Shown here piece after piece: positions 54,791 through 62,477 of a stretch of DNA of 64,000 nucleotides. The DNA comes from Cerrena zonata. Its lineage: Eukaryota > Basidiomycota > Agaricomycetes > Polyporales > Cerrenaceae. Each line of letters opens with the position of its first letter. Position 1 is the stretch's first letter. The notes beneath the pieces were generated by a model. That model saw only the letters and a list, made by a program, of their open reading frames with translations. It was not told the DNA's origin and did not search any database. Location of the stretch: positions 124,001 to 188,000 of the forward strand of contig JASBNA010000060.1 of NCBI GenBank assembly GCA_038087015.1, read 5' to 3'. The translations under genes were made by a program, and so were the position numbers.

Positions 54791-55921
54791 ATGTTATCTC
54801 GTGTTTCCGCTCGTTCATACAGCACTGCTGCACAATCCGTCAAGGTTCTTTCAAGAGAAGCTCCAGGTAATTTATCAACTCTTTCAGTTGTTGTTAATAA
54901 CGCTGGTTCAAAAAATGGTAAATCAGGTATTGCCCATTTATTATCTAAATATAATTTTTTAAATACTGAAGTTAAATCTGCTTTAAGATTTACTAGAGAA
55001 AGTGAATTATTAGGTGCTAGATATAATACTAATGTTACTAGAGATGCAATTATTTTAAATACTTCATTTTTAAGAGAAGACTTACCATATTTTGTTGAAG
55101 CTCTTGGTAATGTTTTAACCAAAACTTCTTTCAGACCTCATGAACTCAATGAAACTGTTTTACCAGTTGCTAAAGCTGAATACCACGAAGCAATTAAATC
55201 CAATAACTTTGTTGCTTTAGAAGCTTTACATGAATTAACTTTCAGAAGAGGTTATGGTAAACCATTATATTATGATGGTTTAAGTAAAATTTCAGTTGAA
55301 GATATTCAACAATACGCTGCTGAAGTTTACAATGTTAACAATATTAACTTGGTTGCTTCTGGTGTTAATAAAGAAGATTTAACTAAATTTATTGGTGAAA
55401 CTTCATTCTCTGAACTTAAATCTGGTTCTTCAACTCCAGTTGAAACCGCTACTTTCCAAGGTCAAGAATCAAGAATTAGATCAAACGGTGAAAACGTTGC
55501 TATCATTGGTGTTCCAGTTGCTAAAGCTGACTTTGCTAAATATGAAGTTTTATCTGCTTCAATTGGTAATTCTGTTTTACAAGGGGTTGTTTCTCCATTA
55601 TCTAAAATTCCTGGTGCTGATTCTCAATTATTCAAATATCAAGATGCTGGTTTATTCGTTGTCTCTGTTTCTAACTCCGATGCTCAAGTTGTCGCTGATG
55701 GTATCAGATCTGCCAAACAAATTGTCCAATCAGTCACTTCTTCTCAATTAGCTGATTCAGTTAAAGCTGCCCAATTAGTTCTTGCTTTACAAGACTCTTT
55801 TGAATTCCCTCATGATGTTAAAGTCTCCGAAGCTTCTGCTCAACAACCAGCTAAAGTTGATAACTTCAACTACGTTGCCGTTGGTAACACCGATGTCTTA
55901 CCATATGCTAACGAATTATAA
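54791..55921 (+). CDS. QCR2: Ubiquinol-cytochrome c reductase core protein 2
   Basis: The 376-residue product is a degenerate M16-fold protein of respiratory complex III: presequence MLSRVSARSYSTAAQSVKVL, then GIAHLLSKYNFLNTEVKSAL and the central FRRGYGKPLYYDGL. It has no zinc motif, as expected for Core 2, and is a distant relative of MAS2 at the other end of the window. It lies in the inner mitochondrial membrane facing the matrix. TTA and GGT codons dominate. Confidence 0.95.
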   Translation: MLSRVSARSYSTAAQSVKVLSREAPGNLSTLSVVVNNAGSKNGKSGIAHLLSKYNFLNTEVKSALRFTRESELLGARYNTNVTRDAIILNTSFLREDLPYFVEALGNVLTKTSFRPHELNETVLPVAKAEYHEAIKSNNFVALEALHELTFRRGYGKPLYYDGLSKISVEDIQQYAAEVYNVNNINLVASGVNKEDLTKFIGETSFSELKSGSSTPVETATFQGQESRIRSNGENVAIIGVPVAKADFAKYEVLSASIGNSVLQGVVSPLSKIPGADSQLFKYQDAGLFVVSVSNSDAQVVADGIRSAKQIVQSVTSSQLADSVKAAQLVLALQDSFEFPHDVKVSEASAQQPAKVDNFNYVAVGNTDVLPYANEL

Positions 55922-56241
55922 ACCAATTAATAAAAGTAGTCATATAACTATTCCCCTGTGCATAATACACTAACGATCACTAAAAAACAAGAGTGTAAAA
56001 GCTGTTACACTCTTCCGACTATACATAAACCTTTCCCTCCACCTAAGATTCTTCTATCTTGCTCTATATTCTTTTGTCTTTCTAAATCGTAATATATATA
56101 TATATTTATTGTAATGGTTGATATTTGTATGGCCGGTCGTGGCACACCTCAATTTTACGATGAAGAGAAAAAAAAAAAAATCGAAGAAGTTGATGAGATA
56201 ACCTTTAAGCTTGTCTTTACTCTATAACCAAACAATTAAAC

Positions 56242-56706
56242 ATGTCTGACGCCGAAGAAGCTTATAACGATGGTCCAGAAAACTTCGAAGACTTCGACCA
56301 ACCAGACCATTTTTCTGAGGATGAATTTAATGAGCCAGCTGAAGAACAAAACGGCGGTGATGTTGAAATGAAAACAGCTGATGGTAAAACTATTGTTAAC
56401 GGTGGGTTTGGACCAGAAGAGTCACAACCAAGAGTCAAGACCGCCAAGGAGTTGGCCGTGCCGAAATCAGAACGTACCACCACCCCATACATGACCAAAT
56501 ATGAAAGAGCTAGAATATTGGGGACCAGAGCATTACAAATAAGTCTTAATGCGCCAGTTTTAGTTGATATTGAAGGTGAAACCGATCCATTACAAATTTC
56601 CATGAAAGAATTGGCTCAAAGAAAGATTCCTTTGGTTGTTAGAAGATACTTGCCTGACGGATCTTACGAAGATTGGGGGTGTGATGAATTAATCATTGAT
56701 CATTAA
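56242..56706 (+). CDS. RPO26: RNA polymerase subunit ABC23 (Rpb6), shared by Pol I, II and III
   Basis: The 154-residue protein has an acidic N-terminal half and the conserved Rpb6 core [20 protein letters not shown], then [20 protein letters not shown] and [21 protein letters not shown]. cerevisiae RPO26 has an intron near its start; here none is needed. Confidence 0.96.
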   Translation: MSDAEEAYNDGPENFEDFDQPDHFSEDEFNEPAEEQNGGDVEMKTADGKTIVNGGFGPEESQPRVKTAKELAVPKSERTTTPYMTKYERARILGTRALQISLNAPVLVDIEGETDPLQISMKELAQRKIPLVVRRYLPDGSYEDWGCDELIIDH

Positions 56707-56782
56707 ATTTATTTCAATTCATTATGCATTAGCAAAATATATAAAAGATTACTTGTACATTACTTTAATATATACTTTCATT

Positions 56783-57283
56783 TTAATCAATGTAAGCATC
56801 TAACCATTTGGAAGCAGTGAATAATTTGGTTCCATCAATCTGTTCTTTAACAAACCCTTCCACTAACTGGTCAAATGCCTGTCTTGATAATCGATTGTCA
56901 CCAGAACCAAGTTCTCCTAGTTGAACCGAACAACAGGCTTCTTTCAAAACTTCAACATCGATTACTAACTCATGATTATGTGAGTCAACCAGAAATACTT
57001 TTAATGCATTATATATGGTCATTCTATCGTCATATTTTTGTAATTCTTTAGCCATTATATTGGAAAATTGGGTGAAATTAACCCCGGCCTCCTTATATTC
57101 TCCATCAATGGTTAACATCTCTTTCAAGCTATCGTCATCCGGCACTTTCAATTCTAATGTCTTATATAACGATATTAAATCTGCTTTGGTGATGCTGGAG
57201 TCTCGTGATTCCCCGTCTATTAAGGTGAACGCGTTCCTCAACTGTGCTTTCTGTCCATTCGAAAGGGTATTAAGTGCTGACAT
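56783..57283 (-). CDS. MLC2: EF-hand protein, myosin II regulatory light chain-like
   Basis: The frame extends upstream to 57373, but MSALNTLSNGQKAQLRNAFT at 57283 is the likely start and gives 166 residues. The N-terminal EF-hand is recognisable (RNAFTLIDGESRDSSITKAD, then LISLYKTLEL) although its loop lacks a full set of acidic ligands. The remaining EF-hands are degenerate. The size and arrangement match yeast Mlc2 (163 residues), the light chain of the type II myosin Myo1 at the cytokinetic ring. It is divergent from ARP1. Confidence 0.75.
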   Translation of the reverse strand: MSALNTLSNGQKAQLRNAFTLIDGESRDSSITKADLISLYKTLELKVPDDDSLKEMLTIDGEYKEAGVNFTQFSNIMAKELQKYDDRMTIYNALKVFLVDSHNHELVIDVEVLKEACCSVQLGELGSGDNRLSRQAFDQLVEGFVKEQIDGTKLFTASKWLDAYID

Positions 57284-57435
57284 CGTTATCAAGTTATAAG
57301 GAATACTTGATTGAAGTTGTAGATTATCTCGTTTTGATTGAAATATGTAAACAACACGCATTTTCATTTTCATTTTTTTTTTTTTTTCATGTTTTGGCGT
57401 AGATCAACAACCAAACTCTTTCTTATTTGCAAGCA

Positions 57436-58687
57436 ATGGACTCAGGAACTCTTTATAATCAGCCTGTGGTGATAGATAATGGGTCGGGGAACTTGAAGGC
57501 CGGATTTGCTGGTGAAGACAAACCCAAAACTTACTCGTCGGCAATAATTGGTAGACCCAAATATCAAAAGATAATGGCCGGATCAGTATTGACTGGTGAT
57601 GATTCTAATAAGGAAGAAACGTTTATTGGGAATATGGCCCAGCAGAACCGGGGTTTATTAAGTTTAAGCTATCCAATTGAACACGGTATAGTGAATAATT
57701 GGGATGATATGGAGAAGTTATGGTACCATACGTATGTTCATGATTTACAAACCAATTCAGAAGAACATCCCTTGCTTATAACAGAAGCACCATTGAATCC
57801 CAAGTCGAATCGAGATAAGATGTGTTCGATATTGTTTGAGCAATTTAATGTCCCTTGTGTTTATATATCGATTCAAGCCTGTTTTATCACTTTATGCATC
57901 TGGTAGAACAACTGGGGTAGTAATTGATAGTGGAGATGGAGTCAGCCATATAGTTCCGGTTTATGAAGGGTTTTCATTACCAACCTCGATCAAAAGAATG
58001 GATATAGCAGGACGAGATATAACTGAACATTTATCATTTAACATTCGAAGAATGAGTGGTGTTTTATTGAGTAGTAGTTCCGAATTAGAAATTGTTAGAC
58101 AAATTAAAGAGAAAACTTGTTTTATATCCAAAGATCCATTGAGAGATGAAAAATTATATTCAGGCTCAGCATATACGCATTATGTGAATCCGTCAACTAA
58201 TCAAGACCTGGAGTTATTTACCAGTTACAAATTACCTGATGGACATTCGCTTCAGTTGGGAGTTGAAAGATTTAGATCACCGGAAATCTTGTTTAATCCA
58301 CAACTAATTGGGAACGAATCACCGGGTATTCATGAATTAACTTCCTTAGCCATCAATAAAACTGATTTAGATTTAAGGCCAACCCTATTTCAAAATATTA
58401 TATTATCGGGAGGTAACACATTAATAAAGAATTTCGGAGATCGATTATTAACAGAATTGAAATCACAACAACAAAACCAAAGTGCATCAAGTATATGGAG
58501 TAACCTGAATAATGTGGGTGGAGGAACAACCAAAATGAAAGTCAAGATATACGCTCCACCAGAAAGAAAATATTCAACTTGGATTGGAGGATCAATTTTA
58601 GCAGGATTATCAACTTTCAAGAAGATGTGGGTGACATCCCAAGAATTTGCAGAAGATCCCGAAATCGTTCATAAAAAATGTTTATAG
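57436..58687 (+). CDS. ARP1: Actin-related protein 1 (centractin), frame broken by one extra T
   Basis: The product is an actin-fold protein: [20 protein letters not shown] at the start, then after the break [20 protein letters not shown]. It ends HKKCL. The frame from 57436 reads to an early stop at 57904 because of a surplus T at 57880. Removing it gives about 416 residues, a little longer than the 384 of yeast Arp1, with a Gln/Ser-rich loop near residue 345. Arp1 forms the short filament of dynactin. Strong conservation across the break argues against a pseudogene. Confidence 0.85.
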
Positions 58688-58729
58688 AGCCTACAGAAAT
58701 AATTAGCATTAATATAAAATAACGTAATC

Positions 58730-59386
58730 TTAAATACAATAATATCTATCACCAAAATCACCTAACCCTGGTACGATATACTTATTTTCGTCCAATTTTT
58801 CATCAATACCACCGGTAATGATCTTAACTTCAGGGTATTTATCTTGGAATGCCTTGATACCTTCAGGAGCAGCTAATAAATTTAAAAATAAAATACGATT
58901 CATCTTAACTCCTCTACTCAATAATACTTCAACTGCCATCATGGCACTACCACCAGTGGCTAACATTGGATCTAATAAGAAAACATAACGATCACTAATA
59001 TCTTCTGGCAATTTTTCATAAAATAACTTGGGTAATGCAGTTTCTTCGTCACGTTGAATTAAAATCTTACCAATTCTAACTGATCTACAACAATCTCTCA
59101 ATCCCATCTCCATTGATTCACCAGCACGAACAATCGACACCCCGCAGATCTTACCCAAAAACTTGGACCCTTGGTACTCGTACCCTCCGTGACATTTAAT
59201 CGTGGCTTCTTCCACTGGTAATTGGTTTAATCCTTCTTCCACCAATAATCTGATGATTCTATCTGAGTAAAAGACAAAATCCCCACGCTTGGTTCTTTGA
59301 TCACGGATGATCGAGTATAAACCAATCAATTGTTTGGTCTGAGGAAGTAAAATCACGTTGGGCAGGGCCTCTTGACTTACTGACAT
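58730..59386 (-). CDS. FUR1: Uracil phosphoribosyltransferase
   Basis: The 218-residue enzyme converts uracil and PRPP to UMP. The PRPP-binding motif is LLDPMLATGGSAMMAVEVLL near residue 136, and the uracil-binding end GGIDEKLDENKYIVPGLGDF is intact. The N-terminal QTKQLIGLYSIIRDQRTKRG is typical of the fungal enzyme. It is convergent with ARP1. Confidence 0.97.
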   Translation of the reverse strand: MSVSQEALPNVILLPQTKQLIGLYSIIRDQRTKRGDFVFYSDRIIRLLVEEGLNQLPVEEATIKCHGGYEYQGSKFLGKICGVSIVRAGESMEMGLRDCCRSVRIGKILIQRDEETALPKLFYEKLPEDISDRYVFLLDPMLATGGSAMMAVEVLLSRGVKMNRILFLNLLAAPEGIKAFQDKYPEVKIITGGIDEKLDENKYIVPGLGDFGDRYYCI

Positions 59387-59559
59387 GGCTTGCTGGCTAT
59401 CAATGGTTGATCAAGCAGTTGATGAAGTTCAGATCTTCGCCGTTTTTTTTTTCTTTTTCATAAAATGATGAGATGCTTATCTATATGCACCCGTGCACCA
59501 GAGGGACGCTTACACAGTAGAATACATACAAGTATAATACAGTTTATTATAATACTTAA

Positions 59560-60088
59560 TCATACGACATTTTCTGGGTTGGCATAAGGGTTCTCAATGA
59601 CTTGAGTACCGTCGACGGGAGAAATGGTCAACTAAGGCCGGTCCTCTGATCACCACAAGACCCAATTGTCTTGTTTCACTGGTTAATACCGAGTCGTCTT
59701 CCGGGTCTAAACAGAAAAGTTAGTAATTATCAAAACAAAGGCCCCATGTTTAAGTGTACATACCCCTTATGGTTTCCACCACTTCTTCCAACACCAAATT
59801 CATCAAGGAGTCGAATCCTTTCAACAGTCCAACTACTTCTCTACCTCCAATGAATCTGACTCTGACTTGCTGGTCTTTGTACTTATTCAAGTCCAAGATG
59901 GCTTCTCTCTTAGGCCCTTCTTGTTTGACCGTGTTATTGGAGTGATTGTTGTTATACCTTCTTCTATTATTATTATTATTATAGTTATTATGGTGATTAT
60001 GGTTGTTATGATGTCTTTGCTAGAACGGTGTTAGTACTCTTGAACGAAACAAATCTCCGGCCGACGGCCTTCCACATACCCCTTCCAT
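59560..60088 (-). CDS. LSM7: Lsm7 (Sm-like protein), two introns and one extra base
   Basis: No single frame shows this gene. Exon 1 is 60080-60088 (9 nt: ATG GAA GGG). Exon 2 is 59764-60019 and encodes a His/Asn-rich N-terminus followed by EGPKREAILDLNKYKDQQVR and FIGGREVVGLLKGFDSLMNL (Sm1). Exon 3 starts at 59706 with DPEDDSVLTSETRQLGLVVI (Sm2). Both introns have GTATGT donors and TACTAAC branch points. A surplus base at 59629 moves the stop to 59594. Without it the protein ends after ENPYANPENVV at 59560, 136 residues in all. Lsm7 belongs to the Lsm1-7 mRNA decay and Lsm2-8 U6 rings. Confidence 0.88.
59707..59763 (-). other. 57-nt intron 2 of LSM7
   Basis: GTATGT donor, TTACTAAC branch point and TGTTTAG acceptor on the minus strand. 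It splits a codon after its first base and rebuilds Asp. Confidence 0.92.
60020..60079 (-). other. 60-nt intron 1 of LSM7
   Basis: GTATGT donor, GTACTAAC branch point and GTTCTAG acceptor on the minus strand. It leaves a first exon of nine coding bases. Confidence 0.9.
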
Positions 60089-60108
60089 GATGATGTTCCT
60101 GCAATTAG

Positions 60109-60162
60109 CTGTTAATATATATCTATTGATGAAGTCTGTTAATATATATCTATTAATGAAGT
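60109..60162. repeat. 27-bp tandem duplication upstream of LSM7
   Basis: Two copies of CTGTTAATATATATCTATTG followed by ATGAAGT (60109-60135 and 60136-60162) with one mismatch lie in the shared LSM7-ALF1 promoter. Confidence 0.9.
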
Positions 60163-60273
60163 CGAAACAACCTGGTAATGAAGTGAGTTTCCATTTTTTT
60201 TTTTGAGGGTTTTTCAATTTTTGGTGAAGAACACACGAATACTCCAAAACATCAACTACTTGTTTATTCAAGA

Positions 60274-61014
60274 ATGAGTGATATTAGCGTATATATCACG
60301 TCTGATTTGACTTCCTCAGAGAGGAGGATCAGCCCCCAGTGGGACTTGCACTACTTGAAAACCAAGTTGGAGTTGATTACCGGGATTGTGCCCAAAGATC
60401 AAATCATCCAGCATTACCCAATTGCATCATCAGATGAAAAGAGAATCATTTCCAGTAATGAAAAGTACTCGAAGGAGCAGGACGAGCAGATCAGAGTGGC
60501 GCAGTTTGAGATAGGGCCGTACAGTCGACTTCACGTCATTGACACCAATCCCGATTCTCAATTGCAAGGATTGGAAGAAGAACAAGTGGAAGGATTCAAA
60601 TTATCGGAAGAAGAGTACGCCAAAAAGTCCAATACCGTATTGAGATGGAAAAAGGATAACCAATTGGGTAGGTTTGACCCCCAATATGAAGCCGAAAAGC
60701 AAAAAAAACTACAAGAAAACTTGAAAATTTCAGAAAATATCAAGGTGGGTGACCGATGCAGGGTCATCAACATCCAGGGCCAGAGATTGGGGACCGTCAA
60801 GTACGTTGGGGAGATCAAACAGCTCGACTCGGACGGGAATATCTGGGTTGGCGTTGAATTCGACGAACCGTTGGGCCGTAATGACGGTCTGATCGACGGC
60901 ACCAAATACTTTGACGCCAGACACAACCACGGTAGTTTCTTGAAACCAAAACAGGTGGAAGTCGGCGACTTCCCTGAAGAAGACCCCTTTGCCAGCGACG
61001 ATGACGAATTGTAG
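60274..61014 (+). CDS. ALF1: Tubulin-folding cofactor B (CAP-Gly protein)
   Basis: The 246-residue protein has a ubiquitin-like N-terminal domain (about residues 1-95), a coiled middle and a C-terminal CAP-Gly domain: NIQGQRLGTVKYVGEI, then IWVGVEFDEPLGRNDGLIDG and HGSFLKPKQVEVGDF. The extreme C-terminus ends DDDEL, like the acidic tail that binds tubulin cofactor E. It helps fold alpha-tubulin after CCT. It is divergent from LSM7. Confidence 0.94.
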   Translation: MSDISVYITSDLTSSERRISPQWDLHYLKTKLELITGIVPKDQIIQHYPIASSDEKRIISSNEKYSKEQDEQIRVAQFEIGPYSRLHVIDTNPDSQLQGLEEEQVEGFKLSEEEYAKKSNTVLRWKKDNQLGRFDPQYEAEKQKKLQENLKISENIKVGDRCRVINIQGQRLGTVKYVGEIKQLDSDGNIWVGVEFDEPLGRNDGLIDGTKYFDARHNHGSFLKPKQVEVGDFPEEDPFASDDDEL

Positions 61015-61154
61015 TTTGTTTAGTAGAATGTCTAGTAATACATTTTTGCAGTAAACCGATACACCCACCCGTACACCCCCGTATTTCCCGACAAAAAAAT
61101 CATCAAAGCTGGAAAACCAACAACAGCTTCTTACTACATCTTTCTTTCTTAAAG

Positions 61155-61529
61155 ATGTTTGAGTTTATTTTCAACTACGTGGAGAAAGATACGTTCATCA
61201 AGTACCTCCGTCTACTGATGGTGGTATGCGTATACATAATTTTCCGTCAATACTACACCAAATATGCCCAAGATAAGTTGATTAAACAGCAAGTTGCCCA
61301 AGATGAAAGAGACCAGGCGGAAAAACCAGAAAAGGAAAGATTGGAAAAAGAGCGTCAACAAGAAAAGTTACAACAGGAGGCTGCCAGTTTCGGATGGGGG
61401 AAGAAAACCAGACAAAGTGCCAAAGTTCAACAAAGTTTATTAGAAGAAAAATTGGAGGTTCTTAGACAAAGAAACCAATCAGCCTACGATGCAGCAGAAG
61501 ATGAAGACATCGAAGATTTATTAGAGTAA
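61155..61529 (+). CDS. PGA2: Pga2, ER membrane protein needed for Gas1 processing
   Basis: The 124-residue protein has one N-terminal membrane segment (FIKYLRLLMVVCVYIIFRQY, about residues 14-33), a charged coiled-coil middle rich in Glu, Lys and Gln, and an acidic end EDEDIEDLLE. The FGWGKKTR motif near residue 79 is conserved in yeast Pga2. Its molecular job is not well known. ACCCGTACA at 61067 lies about 80 bp before the start. Confidence 0.88.
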   Translation: MFEFIFNYVEKDTFIKYLRLLMVVCVYIIFRQYYTKYAQDKLIKQQVAQDERDQAEKPEKERLEKERQQEKLQQEAASFGWGKKTRQSAKVQQSLLEEKLEVLRQRNQSAYDAAEDEDIEDLLE

Positions 61530-61596
61530 TGCGTTTGTTTATAGAGTAATATACTTATTTTTGCATATAAAATGATTAAATTATATTTATGTAAAA

Positions 61597-61688
61597 GATT
61601 TATCTAGCCACTTACGAAGATTTGTCTTAGCTCGGCTTAATAGATTTATCTAGCCATTTACAAAGATTTGTTTTAGCTCGGCTTAATG
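61597..61688. repeat. 46-bp tandem duplication at the 3' end of the CSN7-like gene
   Basis: Two 46-bp copies (61597-61642 and 61643-61688) differ at four or five positions. The unit contains the minus-strand C-terminal codons KTNLxKWLDKS of the gene. Because 46 is not a multiple of three, the duplication changes the reading after the first copy. Confidence 0.9.
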
Positions 61689-62269
61689 ACCTATTAGTTA
61701 TATCATCCAGTGATAAACTTTTCAATTGATAGCTTTGGTCGTCGTATACATCTCTCAAGGTATTAGTTGCAATTACTTCTATGGAACTGGTTTTTTTCAT
61801 CAATTCTCACGTCAATGGTACCTTTATACTTTATCGCTATTAAAATCAGCTCTAAAATTAGTATGGGGTCGGTTGTCGTCGTATGGACAAGCGGTAATTC
61901 AAGTTGTTCAATTTGATATTCGCTAATCATTTCCTTAATGGCGTCTTCGAATTCGTATTCTTCTAATAGTTCTTTAAACGTTATACTTCTTCCAATGTTA
62001 TCATTCACCACAGAAATCACAGATAACTCAACCAACTTGAAAAAAGACCTACTTCCCTCTATCGTATATTCTTGTTTTTTCTTCTTATATTCTCTATACG
62101 TTCCAAATGAGTACAATTCTAGAGTATTGATTATTTTGGCCTCTTCTCCCTTCTCTTCTCCTTCTTCTTCTCTCAATTGCTCCGCAGCTTGGTAAAGCAA
62201 CTCCACATACGAAAACACCTGCGGATCTTCGATTTGCTTCTGTATTAGAGCAATGTCAACGGCCATCAT
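61627..62269 (-). CDS. COP9 signalosome subunit 7-like PCI protein, frame broken by one extra base
   Basis: The frame from 62269 reads LYSFGTYREYKKKKQEYTIE and FKLVELSVISVVNDNIGRSI then FKELLEEYEFEDAIKEMISE, the helical-winged-helix layout of Csn7 and eIF3 PCI proteins. It stops at 61763 after KYKGTIDVRIDEKNQF. If one A of the A7 tract (61791-61797) is surplus, reading continues as TSSIEVIATNTLRDVYDDQS and on to KWLDKSIKPS at 61627, which fits the Csn7 coiled C-terminus. The corrected length is about 213 residues. The symbol is withheld because the family call rests on pattern only. It is divergent from RRP9. Confidence 0.65.
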
Positions 62270-62477
62270 CGAATAAAGTCTTTAAACCGAACTCCTCTGT
62301 TTTTCATTTGATCCATTTTTCTCTTTTGTCTTTAATCTCCGGTGCATCCGTACACCGCGATGATTTGAGAGAGAAAAAAAAAAAAAAGTCTTCTGCGAAG
62401 AGCTTTGAAAAAAATCTAAAGAACAGTACAAGATCATTCCATATACTACCGCCAGATACGAACATAGAGAGACGAAG

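Noticed and set aside
61763..62000. Possible intron in the CSN7-like gene using a CATACTAATTTTAG acceptor
   Set aside because: No matching GTATGT-type donor at a usable distance, and the frame is open without it.
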